From Bacillus ndiopicus (lineage in GTDB: Bacteria; Bacillota; Bacilli; Bacillales_A; Planococcaceae), in assembly GCF_000612805.1 (NCBI RefSeq), contig NZ_HG964403.1, positions 434,001 through 498,000 on the forward strand: a DNA stretch of 64,000 nucleotides, in the 5' to 3' direction. Below are positions 44,030 to 51,615 of the stretch, piece after piece. Position 1 is the stretch's first letter. Every line of letters starts with the position of its first letter. The notes beneath the pieces were generated by a model, which saw only the letters and a program-made list of their open reading frames with translations, searched no databases and was not told the DNA's origin. The translations under genes were made by a program, and so were the position numbers.

Positions 44030-45073
44030 ATGATTTACGTGTCTTTAATTGTCGCGTTTATTGCGGCCATTGTACTAACTCCACTTGTGAAGCGTTTAGC
44101 CTTTCGAATAGGTGCTGTTGACGCGCCGAATTACCGTAAAGTGCATGCTCGGATTATGCCAAGGTTAGGTGGACTAGCTATTTTTGGTGCGTTTTTAATC
44201 GGATTAGCCGTATTGCGACCTGAAAATGAATATACGTTAGCAATTATTTTAGGGGCGACGATTATTGTTGCAACTGGTGTTGTTGACGATATGTATGAAA
44301 TTTCTGCAAAGGCTAAATTGATTGGACAAATTGCTGCTGCAGCGGTTATCGTGTTTGTAGGCGGTATTGATATTGACTTTATCAATTTACCATTCGGTGG
44401 TATGTTAAATTTCGGCTTTTTAAGTATTCCATTTACAATTATTTGGATTGTAGGTATTACGAATGCTATTAATTTGATTGATGGTCTTGATGGCTTAGCA
44501 GCAGGTGTATCAGCGATTGCCTTGATTACACTTGCAGGGATGGCTTTCAGTATGGGCAATATTTTTGTCCTTGTAATGGCGGCTATTTTAGCCATGAGTA
44601 CACTCGGATTTTTATTTTATAATTTCCATCCAGCGAAAATTTTTATGGGTGATACTGGTGCGTTATTTTTAGGCTTTATGATTGCGGTTTTCTCGCTATT
44701 AGGGTTTAAAAATGTAACTGTAATCTCATTTATTATTCCTGTTATTATGTTAGGTGTACCGATTTCTGATACATTTTTCGCAATCGTTCGTCGTGTGCGT
44801 ATGAAGCAAAAATGGTCAGATCCAGATAAATCACATTTACATCATCGCTTGCTTGATATGGGCTTCTCACACCGTCAAACAGTGTTAATTATTTACGGTA
44901 TTGCAAGTATGTTCGGTTTAGCAGCGGTTATCTTCTCGATGTCTACAGTGTGGGGCGCTATTTTATTAGTGACAGTTATTTTGGTGGCTATTGAGCTATT
45001 CGTTGAAATTATCGGCTTGGCGGGGAAGAACTACAAGCCATTACTGAATTTAGTGCGTATTTTTAACAAATAA
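44030..45073 (+). CDS. tagO: Undecaprenyl-phosphate N-acetylglucosaminyl-1-phosphate transferase (TagO/WecA family)
   Basis: 347 residues, about 10-11 membrane segments; ribosome site AAGGAGGAG. The family motifs are present: VVDDMYE (Asp pair), NAINLIDGLDGLAAG, FMGDTGALFLGF and the DKSHLHHRLLDMGFSHRQ loop. The enzyme transfers GlcNAc-1-phosphate to undecaprenyl phosphate, the first step of wall teichoic acid or secondary wall polysaccharide synthesis. In this type of organism the product most likely feeds the SLH-binding polysaccharide. Gene order with the LCP gene, yvyE and degSU matches Bacillus subtilis tagO-yvhJ-yvyE-degSU. Confidence 0.93.
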   Translation: MIYVSLIVAFIAAIVLTPLVKRLAFRIGAVDAPNYRKVHARIMPRLGGLAIFGAFLIGLAVLRPENEYTLAIILGATIIVATGVVDDMYEISAKAKLIGQIAAAAVIVFVGGIDIDFINLPFGGMLNFGFLSIPFTIIWIVGITNAINLIDGLDGLAAGVSAIALITLAGMAFSMGNIFVLVMAAILAMSTLGFLFYNFHPAKIFMGDTGALFLGFMIAVFSLLGFKNVTVISFIIPVIMLGVPISDTFFAIVRRVRMKQKWSDPDKSHLHHRLLDMGFSHRQTVLIIYGIASMFGLAAVIFSMSTVWGAILLVTVILVAIELFVEIIGLAGKNYKPLLNLVRIFNK

Positions 45074-45078
45074 AATTA

Positions 45079-45125
45079 AGCTGTGGAGAAATTGGATATT
45101 TTTCTTTATTTCTCTACAGCTTTTA
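45079..45125 (+). terminator. Terminator after tagO
   Basis: AAGCTGT.GAGAAA pairs with TTTCTC.ACAGCTT across an AT-rich loop, then TTATTTTG. Confidence 0.65.
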
Positions 45126-45155
45126 TTTTGAAGAGGTTTCCTTGCAAGTTCTAAT

Positions 45156-45190
45156 AAATCTGGACTAAAGTTAGCCACGGCGAAGTTGAT
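45156..45190. repeat. Degenerate fragment of the 50.2-kb dispersed element
   Basis: AAATCTGGACT is identical to 50347-50357, and the following 22 bases keep about 15 matches including GGCG and TTGA. It lies in the tagO-LCP gap between two terminators. Confidence 0.4.
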
Positions 45191-45239
45191 ATTTTAGATG
45201 TAGTTAAAAGTGGATAACACATAGCACTAAATAAAATAA

Positions 45240-45280
45240 GAGGCATCAGGTTGTGATTACCTGATGCCTCCGTTTTGTTT
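45240..45280. terminator. Terminator after the LCP gene (minus strand)
   Basis: A perfect 12-bp stem (GAGGCATCAGGT/ACCTGATGCCTC) with a 7-nt loop; T-rich on both sides, so it may work in both directions. Confidence 0.75.
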
Positions 45281-45308
45281 TGAGTAAAAAGACTTAAATC
45301 TCAAGAGA

Positions 45309-46379
45309 TTATTGTTGATCTGCTGTTGTTGATGTTTCAGATTGCGTTTGCTCTGAGCCACTGCCTGCTAATGACGAGCCGCCTGGAAGATTTTTTGCAT
45401 CTTCAGTTAGGCCAAGGTGGCTTTTTAAAATTTCTTTTGTATCGCTTAACGATTGTTCATCAAGCTGGTAGTAATATATACCAGTTGACATATCGTCATA
45501 GCCTTCTACAGTCAATGAATCGATACGTGGGACGCCTTGAGTTAAATAGCTGAAGAAACCTTTCATTTCTTTAAATGTCATGTTTGTTTTCATGTTTGCT
45601 CCAACTGCATCGATTAGCTCATCATATTTTGTGATTGATGATACTGATGCTGCTTGTTGTGCAATAGCTTTTAAAATTTCTTGCTGGCGTTTGCCACGCT
45701 CCATATCGCTATCGCGTTTACGAGTACGTGCTAATGCTAATGCTTCGCGTCCATTTAAATGTTGTAAGCCAGGCTGTAAGTTCACTGTATTACGGTCGAA
45801 TTCATCTTTTTCAAGCATTGCATAAGGTACTTCTGCTTCAATACCACCAAGGGCATCTACTACATCAATAAATGCATTGAAATTCATACGAACGTAATAA
45901 TCAACTGGAATATCGAATAATTCTTCAACAGTTTCGATTGTTGCTAATGTGCCACCGAATGCATGGGCGTGTGTGATTTTATCTTTATACCCTACGTAAG
46001 GAATATAAACATAGGAATCACGAGGAATACTTAATAGTTTAACTGTTTTTGTTTTGTTATTTAATGTTGCAAGTAATAGTGCATCTGAGCGTGAACCTTC
46101 TGCACCTTGACCGCGTGTATCGCTATCATCAATACCGACGAATAGCACGGATACATTATCCTGTACGGGTTCAACTTTTATTTCAGTAGGTCGCTTCGTA
46201 GAAACTTCACGATCTTCAATTTCTTCATATGCTTGATCTACTACATGCTCTGCTTTTTTCGTTAAGTACATACCATAAGCTGTTACACAAATTAGCAGAG
46301 ATGCAGCTAGTATTAACGTTATTTTAAGAACGAGAGAAAGCTTAGAAGGTTTCTTCTCTTTTTGCTTTGAACGTTTCAT
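45309..46379 (-). CDS. LytR-CpsA-Psr (LCP) family glycopolymer transferase
   Basis: ATG at 46379 is preferred since GGAG lies 7 nt before it, while the ATG at 46385 is only 1 nt from GGAG; 356 residues. A basic cytoplasmic start, one membrane anchor (about 16-38) and the extracellular LCP domain (about 85-310) with VLFVGIDDSDTRGQGAEGSR, LLSIPRDSYVYIPYVG, THAHAFGG and LARTRKRDSDMERGKRQQ. LCP enzymes attach undecaprenyl-linked wall polymers to peptidoglycan. By position it corresponds to Bacillus subtilis yvhJ (tagV). The Ser/Thr/Gln-rich C-terminus is low-complexity. It has its own promoter candidate upstream. Confidence 0.9.
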   Translation of the reverse strand: MKRSKQKEKKPSKLSLVLKITLILAASLLICVTAYGMYLTKKAEHVVDQAYEEIEDREVSTKRPTEIKVEPVQDNVSVLFVGIDDSDTRGQGAEGSRSDALLLATLNNKTKTVKLLSIPRDSYVYIPYVGYKDKITHAHAFGGTLATIETVEELFDIPVDYYVRMNFNAFIDVVDALGGIEAEVPYAMLEKDEFDRNTVNLQPGLQHLNGREALALARTRKRDSDMERGKRQQEILKAIAQQAASVSSITKYDELIDAVGANMKTNMTFKEMKGFFSYLTQGVPRIDSLTVEGYDDMSTGIYYYQLDEQSLSDTKEILKSHLGLTEDAKNLPGGSSLAGSGSEQTQSETSTTADQQ

Positions 46380-46444
46380 TTTCATTCTCCTCTAGTGTGT
46401 TAGGAATATATCATTTGTCTATGAGCAAAATTACAATACTACTA

Positions 46445-46473
46445 ATTATACTATGCTGCGTCATAACAGTAAA
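46445..46473 (-). promoter_or_regulatory. Sigma-A promoter candidate for the LCP gene
   Basis: On the minus strand TTTACT-N17-TATAAT, in the gap between yvyE and the LCP gene, 66 bp before the LCP start. Confidence 0.5.
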
Positions 46474-46484
46474 CGGGAAATATT

Positions 46485-47120
46485 TTACTCGCGAATAAAT
46501 TCGACAAATTGTTTATCGAAACAGTCGATTATTGCTTGTCCATTCGTCAATTCTGTCATCCATTCAACAAAAGTTGCTTCTTCATCCTTTAAAACATACG
46601 CAAATACTTCGACAGCGTCTGCATATTGGATTTCCTTTAAAGTGTAATGTGAATTTCGCACTTCATTTTCAACTTTACCTAGCCATGTATAATCAATTGA
46701 TACTTTCATTAAATGATGCAATTTACGTTCTACGACTTGTGCTGCATCTAGACCCTCTGTGGTTGCTTTCCCATAGGCTCGAATTAATCCGCCGCCTCCA
46801 AGCTTAATACCACCGAAATAACGTGTTACAACAACAACTGTATCTTTTAGACCTTGCTTTTTCAATACTTCTAACATAGGGACGCCGGCAGTACCACTTG
46901 GTTCCCCATCATCATTCGCTTTTTGAATATTATCATGCTCTCCTACTAAATAGCAGGAGCAATTATGGGTAGCGGAAGGGTGCATTTTTTTTATTTTATC
47001 AATAAAATCAATCGCGTCCTGTTCGGTTTCGGCACGATTAACGTAAGCTATGAAGCGTGATTTTGAAATGACAATCTCCCTTTCCCCATAGCCTTTTACA
47101 GTTGCATAATCTTTTCGCAT
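46485..47120 (-). CDS. yvyE: YigZ/IMPACT-family protein YvyE
   Basis: 211 residues; AAGGAGG before ATG. The N-terminal UPF0029/IMPACT domain shows SRFIAYVNRAETEQDAIDFI, HPSATHNCSCYLVG, NDDGEPSGTAGVPMLEVL and TRYFGGIKLGGGGLIRAY; the C-terminal ferredoxin-like domain (about 140-211) is the usual DUF1949. Bacterial members are cytosolic and of unclear biochemical role; the eukaryotic relative regulates GCN2. The position upstream of the LCP gene and divergent from degSU is the conserved Bacillus arrangement. Confidence 0.9.
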   Translation of the reverse strand: MRKDYATVKGYGEREIVISKSRFIAYVNRAETEQDAIDFIDKIKKMHPSATHNCSCYLVGEHDNIQKANDDGEPSGTAGVPMLEVLKKQGLKDTVVVVTRYFGGIKLGGGGLIRAYGKATTEGLDAAQVVERKLHHLMKVSIDYTWLGKVENEVRNSHYTLKEIQYADAVEVFAYVLKDEEATFVEWMTELTNGQAIIDCFDKQFVEFIRE

Positions 47121-47484
47121 TGTGTTTCCTCCTTATAAATAATTAATTGCGTCGAGGGCTCTACTTAGATTTCCCCAAAATAAAAAGCAAAAAAATAATA
47201 TATTAATTTAAAAAAGTGATAAATAGTACGATACATATAAATGAGATTTATTTTTAAGCCTTCTATTGAATATCTGTTAAATATACGATATTTTTGATAG
47301 TAGCTAGTGCGGAAAGCTACTATTATAAAGTATCTTTTGGAGACAAAGGATAAATTTCTCATTAGAGGTATAAAAATAAATATTCTATTAATCTAAGTAT
47401 GGTGTTATTGTTTGACAATGTTCATTAACTATATGTAAAGTTTGATTCAGCACATATAGATGTCCAAGAGAATGGGGAGATTTT
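47121..47484. other. Divergent intergenic region yvyE / degS with a stem-loop
   Basis: 364 bp, AT-rich. A perfect 9-bp stem (ATAGTAGCT/AGCTACTAT, 47297-47323, 9-nt loop) without a following T run stands about 160 bp before degS. The degS promoter candidate is at 47412. No gene is seen. Confidence 0.45.
47412..47441 (+). promoter_or_regulatory. Sigma-A promoter candidate for degSU
   Basis: A consensus TTGACA at 47412 is followed by TATGTAAAGT; a 16-18 bp spacer gives TGTAAA or TAAAGT as the -10, which is weak. Confidence 0.4.
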
Positions 47485-48639
47485 GTGTTTTTAAATGAAA
47501 AATTTGATATCGCCTCACTCGATGTTATTTTTAACCGCATGCTTGAAACAATTATGAGCTCTAAAAACGATATATTTATTATAAGCGAACAAAGTCAACG
47601 TAGCTTCGAAGAAATGCAAAAAGAACTAGCTGCAATTCGAGAAGAGATAGCAATTGTTATTGACGAAGCGGACTACTTAGAAAAAACTACTCAGCACGCA
47701 AAGCAGCGACTTGTCGTTGTGAGTAAAGCATTCAACACGTTCACAGAAGAGCAAGTGCGCGAAGCATACGAAACAGCTAACAGTTATCAAATAAAGCATT
47801 TGCTCATTCAGGAAAAAGAAAAGCAGTTGCGCGAACGACGTGATGATTTGGAACGCCGAATGAAAATACTCTATGATACGATAAAACGAGCTGATCAAAT
47901 TGTCAATCAAGTAAATGTTGTAGTCAATTATTTAACATCAGATTTAAAGGAAGTAGGCCAAGCGCTGGAGCAAGCTAAAATTAAGCAGGATTTTGGTATT
48001 AAAATTATAGCTGCACAAGAAGAAGAACGAAAACGCTTGTCGCGTGAAATTCACGATGGACCTGCACAAATGATGGCAAATGTTTTAATGCGCTCGGATT
48101 TAATTGAGCGTATTTATCGAGAAAAAGGTATGGATGCTGCGATTAAAGAGATTGCACATTTAAAATTAAATGTGCGTGAAGCTTTGTCAGAGGTACGTCG
48201 AATTATTTACGATTTGCGTCCTATGGCACTGGATGATTTGGGCATTTTACCAACGTTGAAGAAGTACTTGTCAACGGTTATGGAGTATAATGAGGGTGTT
48301 AATATTCATTTCCAAACCATGAATCAGGAAAAAAGATTGGATTCCAATTATGAAGTGGCGATTTTCCGTTTAATACAAGAATGTACGACAAATGCTATTA
48401 AGCATGGTCAAAGTACAGAAATATTCGTTAAGATGGAATGGCTGAAGCACGTTGTAAATGTTAGCGTGAAAGATAATGGTATAGGCTTCGATAAAGAGCT
48501 AATAAAGGATCAGTCATTTGGTATTATAGGCATGAAGGAACGAATCGATATTTTAGACGGTAAAATGAATATTCGTAGTGAAATTGGGAAAGGGACACTT
48601 GTAACATTTAAAATACCTTTTCCAGATGACGAAATATAG
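47485..48639 (+). CDS. degS: Sensor histidine kinase DegS
   Basis: 384 residues from GTG at 47485 (GGGGAGA upstream). There are no membrane segments: a helical/coiled-coil sensor region (about 1-175), a HisKA_3 dimerisation domain with phospho-acceptor His190 in LSREIHDGPAQM, and a HATPase domain (about 280-380; NAIKHG, DNGIGFD, FGIIGMKERI). DegS is a cytoplasmic kinase/phosphatase for DegU and in Bacillus controls secreted enzymes, competence and motility. degU follows by 30 bp with its own ribosome site, so they form an operon. Confidence 0.95.
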   Translation: MFLNEKFDIASLDVIFNRMLETIMSSKNDIFIISEQSQRSFEEMQKELAAIREEIAIVIDEADYLEKTTQHAKQRLVVVSKAFNTFTEEQVREAYETANSYQIKHLLIQEKEKQLRERRDDLERRMKILYDTIKRADQIVNQVNVVVNYLTSDLKEVGQALEQAKIKQDFGIKIIAAQEEERKRLSREIHDGPAQMMANVLMRSDLIERIYREKGMDAAIKEIAHLKLNVREALSEVRRIIYDLRPMALDDLGILPTLKKYLSTVMEYNEGVNIHFQTMNQEKRLDSNYEVAIFRLIQECTTNAIKHGQSTEIFVKMEWLKHVVNVSVKDNGIGFDKELIKDQSFGIIGMKERIDILDGKMNIRSEIGKGTLVTFKIPFPDDEI

Positions 48640-48669
48640 AGTATAAGCGATAATTAGGGGGAAATATTT

Positions 48670-49344
48670 ATGACAAAAATTGTAATTATAGATGACCATC
48701 AACTTTTCCGAGAAGGAGTAAAGCGCATTTTAGATTTCGAGGATACTTTTGATGTAGTAGCTGAAGGTGATGATGGTGTAGATGCTGTTAGTATATATCG
48801 CGTGAATACACCTGATGTTGTCTTAATGGATATTAATATGCCAGGTAAAAATGGTGTAGAGGCGACGCGTGAATTAATCGAAGAATTTCCAGATGCAAAA
48901 GTAATTATGCTATCAATTCATGATGATGAATCATACGTAACGCACGCATTAAAATCAGGTGCATTAGGCTACATGCTGAAAGAAATGGATGCGGATGAAA
49001 TTGTAGAAGCGATTAAGGTTGTAGCAAACGGAGGCTCTTACTTGCATCCAAAAGTCACAAAAAATTTAGTTGCAGAGTTCCGCCGTCTATCTGAGCATGA
49101 AAATAATGGAAACTTCCATCAAACAGAAATTCGCCGCCCATTCCATTTATTAACAAAACGTGAATGTGAAGTGTTACAGCTTCTTACTGATGGACAAAGT
49201 AACCGTACAATCGGTGAAACATTATATATTTCTGAAAAAACGGTAAAAAACCACGTATCAAGTATTCTTCAAAAAATGAATGTAAACGACCGTACACAAG
49301 CTGTTGTAACAGCAATCAAGAGCGGTTGGGTAGAGGTTCGCTAG
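48670..49344 (+). CDS. degU: Response regulator DegU
   Basis: 224 residues; ribosome site GGGG. The receiver domain (about 1-120) has the acidic pair in VIIDDHQ, phospho-acceptor Asp54 in [12 protein letters not shown] and Lys104 region LKEMDADE. The LuxR/NarL-type helix-turn-helix covers about 155-220 ([40 protein letters not shown]). DegU in Bacillus switches between motility/competence (unphosphorylated) and protease/exopolymer output (phosphorylated); secreted protease, comF and flagellar genes all lie in this window. A strong terminator follows. Confidence 0.95.
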   Translation: MTKIVIIDDHQLFREGVKRILDFEDTFDVVAEGDDGVDAVSIYRVNTPDVVLMDINMPGKNGVEATRELIEEFPDAKVIMLSIHDDESYVTHALKSGALGYMLKEMDADEIVEAIKVVANGGSYLHPKVTKNLVAEFRRLSEHENNGNFHQTEIRRPFHLLTKRECEVLQLLTDGQSNRTIGETLYISEKTVKNHVSSILQKMNVNDRTQAVVTAIKSGWVEVR

Positions 49345-49345
49345 G

Positions 49346-49386
49346 AAAAATCCCTGTAAATGCAGCAGACATTTACAGGGATTTTT
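49346..49386 (+). terminator. Terminator after degU
   Basis: A perfect 17-bp stem (AAAAATCCCTGTAAATG and complement) with a 7-nt loop; TTTTT at the end. Confidence 0.88.
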
Positions 49387-49506
49387 CATGACGAAAGAAA
49401 TTAAATGTATTTTGTAGTAAAAAATTTCGAAGTCGAGATGAAACTTCATATTTGCTAGCGCGTCTATATGAGACGAAATATCAAATGAGCAGTTGTGCAT
49501 GATATA

Positions 49507-49515
49507 TGCTACAAT
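49507..49515 (+). promoter_or_regulatory. Extended -10 promoter candidate for the lipoprotein gene
   Basis: TGCTACAAT (TGn plus TACAAT) 26 nt before ATG; no good -35. The short leader would hold just the ribosome site. Confidence 0.35.
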
Positions 49516-49540
49516 ATGTGCGCAGGAGGTTTTGAAGAAG

Positions 49541-50074
49541 ATGAAAAAATGGTTGATAATGCTGGTGGGAGTATTTATGCTAACGGCATGTGGAGCTAAA
49601 GAAGAACAGCCAAGTGCGGAACAAGCGGCTGATAGTATTGCAAAAGAAGATATTGGCTTTGAGGTGATGGGGGATGAAGTTATAGCAGCTTCAGACGTAC
49701 CAGATGCTGAGCGTGACAAAATAATAACAACTTTCAATGAATATATTGAAGCTCATAATACGAAGGATGTTGACCAGTATAGTAACACGCTTTCTAAAAA
49801 TGCAACGGGCTTCGACTATGAAAAGGATTTAGCTGAATTGCAAAAATCTTTCGCTACTTACACGATTGATCTTCAAGCAGAGGATATTACGATTATTAAG
49901 TATGATGGTAAGGAAGCTCAAGTATACGCCAATTTAACAAGGAAAATTACTGAGGACGAAACCGGAACAGAGTTTTCAGATAAAGCACGCCAAGTAACAG
50001 TTTTAGCGAATGAAGATGGCATCTGGAAAATAACGAATATGGCTAGAATTCAAGAAATTCCTGATAGTAAATAA
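49541..50074 (+). CDS. Predicted lipoprotein, NTF2-like fold
   Basis: ATG at 49541 follows AGGAGG by 11 nt and starts a lipoprotein signal (MKKWLIMLVGVFMLTAC; lipobox LTAC with Cys17); the longer in-frame start would precede the ribosome site. 177 residues. After a short acidic/Gln linker the mature part (about 60-175) has the helix-then-curved-sheet pattern of NTF2/SnoaL-like proteins (FNEYIEAHNTKDVDQYSNTL, then several strands ending DGIWKITNM). No catalytic residues are recognisable. It interrupts the degU-degV order of Bacillus subtilis, so it is an insertion of unknown function; it sits between the degU terminator and a repeat element. Confidence 0.78.
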   Translation: MKKWLIMLVGVFMLTACGAKEEQPSAEQAADSIAKEDIGFEVMGDEVIAASDVPDAERDKIITTFNEYIEAHNTKDVDQYSNTLSKNATGFDYEKDLAELQKSFATYTIDLQAEDITIIKYDGKEAQVYANLTRKITEDETGTEFSDKARQVTVLANEDGIWKITNMARIQEIPDSK

Positions 50075-50193
50075 TATAGAATTTCAAATGTTGGGAAGTT
50101 GAACTAGTGTTTTACGGTCAAGTTCGAAATTCTTGGATTTGGGTTTTATATAATTTTATGTTCCACTTTGAAGCTACTTAAGGTAGAATTATC

Positions 50194-50392
50194 TTGATTC
50201 AGCAAAAAGCTCCTACTTCAAGTATGTGGTGAGATGAAGGTTAAATAACTTTTCATTCAATGGGTGTTCAAACAAAAGCTGAATCAAAATAAAGCCTCTG
50301 GCGGATGTCACAGATTTTGAGAAGAAGTTTTCGAGTGATCTCGAAAAAATCTGGACTTAGGTGAGCTGAGGCGTAATTGAGGAAGGCAGAGG
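50194..50392. repeat. Structured dispersed element with nested inverted repeats
   Basis: The left half is bounded by a perfect 10-bp inverted repeat, TTGATTCAGC (50194-50203) and GCTGAATCAA (50278-50287). The right half has nested stems: CCTCTG (50295) with CAGAGG (50387), CAGATT (50311) with AATCTG (50348), and TTTTCGAG (50328) with CTCGAAAA (50340), loop TGAT. Parts recur at 3146-3161 and 45156-45190. It ends 10 bp before degV, and its last bases supply the degV ribosome site. The remainder of the 50075-50402 gap is AT-rich without features. Confidence 0.65.
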
Positions 50393-50402
50393 AGTGGAAT
50401 AA

Positions 50403-51248
50403 TTGATGAAAATTGCAATTGTAACAGATAGTACAGCTTATTTAACAGCAGAGGAACGCAGTCGTTATAATATTCATATGATTCCTCTAAGCGTTAATTT
50501 AGAAGATGGTATCTATGAAGAAGAGGTAGAAATTACGACTTCTGAATTTTATGATAAAGTGCGAAACTCTAAAGTTTTTCCAAAAACAACACAACCACCA
50601 GTTGGTAAATTTGTCGAGCTGTTCGAACAGCTTGCAAAGGATTATGATGAAGTAATTTCCATTCATTTATCCAGTGGGATAAGCGGTACATTCCAAGGTG
50701 CAGTACAAGCTGGGGATATGGTGGAAGGTATTAAAGTAACTGCTTTCGACAGTGAAATTGCTTGTTCACCCCAAGGGATGTATGTAATAGAAGCGGCTAA
50801 AATGGCTGAGCAGGGCGCCACTGTTGAGGACATTATAGCGCATTTAGAAAGTTTGAGACCAACGCTAGGTGCTTTTTTTGTCGTAGATGATTTAGGTCAC
50901 TTGCAGCGCGGAGGCCGCCTATCAGCTGCGGCGGCATTAATCGGAGGTTTACTACAAGTAAAGCCTGTACTACATTTCGTAGATAAAGTAATCGTGCCAT
51001 TCGAAAAAATCCGCACACGCAAGAAAGCATTGCGCCGAGTTGAAGAGCTATTAGCAGATGCAGTAGCAAAGCATGGTGATCTACAAGCAACAGTTATCCA
51101 TGGCAACTGTGAGGAAGAGGCGGCTGAGTGGATGCAACAATTACAGGCTGCACACCCAAATGTAAGCTTCAAGCTAAGCTACTTCGGACCGGTAATCGGC
51201 ACTCACCTAGGTGAGGGTGCCCTAGCAGTAGGCTGGTTAAAAAAATAA
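50403..51248 (+). CDS. degV: DegV-family fatty-acid-binding protein
   Basis: 281 residues if TTG at 50403 is used (GGAG 8 nt away) or 280 from ATG at 50406 (11 nt away); both read into MKIAIVTDSTAYLT. The family motifs are VTDST, TTQPPVGKF, SIHLSSGISGTFQ, a DSE segment, DDLGHLQRGGRLSAAAALIGGLLQVKP and GPVIGTHLGEGA. DegV/FakB proteins bind a fatty acid and present it to the FakA kinase for phosphorylation. The place between degSU and comFA matches Bacillus subtilis degV (yviA). A repeat element abuts the start and provides the ribosome site. A terminator follows. Confidence 0.92.
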   Translation: MMKIAIVTDSTAYLTAEERSRYNIHMIPLSVNLEDGIYEEEVEITTSEFYDKVRNSKVFPKTTQPPVGKFVELFEQLAKDYDEVISIHLSSGISGTFQGAVQAGDMVEGIKVTAFDSEIACSPQGMYVIEAAKMAEQGATVEDIIAHLESLRPTLGAFFVVDDLGHLQRGGRLSAAAALIGGLLQVKPVLHFVDKVIVPFEKIRTRKKALRRVEELLADAVAKHGDLQATVIHGNCEEEAAEWMQQLQAAHPNVSFKLSYFGPVIGTHLGEGALAVGWLKK

Positions 51249-51254
51249 TATTTA

Positions 51255-51291
51255 AAAGTCTCTACATTTTGAATGTAGGGGCTTTTTGTTT
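51255..51291 (+). terminator. Terminator after degV
   Basis: AAGTCTCTACATT pairs with AATGTAGGGGCTT (including G-T pairs) around a 3-nt loop; TTTTTGTTTTT follows. Confidence 0.8.
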
Positions 51292-51369
51292 TTGGGGAGG
51301 GGAGTAACGCTAATAAAATGGGTAAAAACGCTAATAGAACAAAGAGAAAATGCGGATATATGGGAGAGG

Positions 51370-51595
51370 CGCAGATAAATCATGGAATTCGCAGATAAAT
51401 CACGGAAAACCGCAGATAACATGTGAAATTCGCAGATAAGTTATGAGAAACCGCAGATAACACGTGAAATTCGCAGATAAGTTATGAGAAACCGCAGATA
51501 ACACGTGAAATTCGCAGATAAGTTATGAGAAACCGCAGATAACACGTGAAATTCGCAGATAAGTCATAAGAAACCGCAGACAACACATGAAAAAC
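51370..51595. repeat. 20/21-bp intergenic array with 41-bp higher-order repeat, CGCAGATAA type
   Basis: Eleven contiguous units start at 51370, 51390, 51411, 51431, 51452, 51472, 51493, 51513, 51534, 51554 and 51575; ten begin CGCAGATAA, the last CGCAGACAA. From 51431 a 41-bp pair (21-bp unit ending GAGAAAC plus 20-bp unit ending TGAAATT) repeats almost perfectly three times. Upstream at 51306-51369 are looser units starting CGCTAATA. The array ends 20 bp before comFA and fills most of the 51249-51615 gap. Confidence 0.88.
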
Positions 51596-51615
51596 CACAA
51601 AAAGGGGGAAAAAAT

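Noticed and set aside
50290-50392. Known riboswitch class upstream of degV
   Set aside because: Stems are nested, but I could not match the conserved cores of the T-box, GEMM, SAM, TPP or purine classes, and fragments occur at sites without a downstream gene.
51370-51595. CRISPR array
   Set aside because: Units are contiguous at 20-21 bp with no unique spacers, and no cas gene is in the window.
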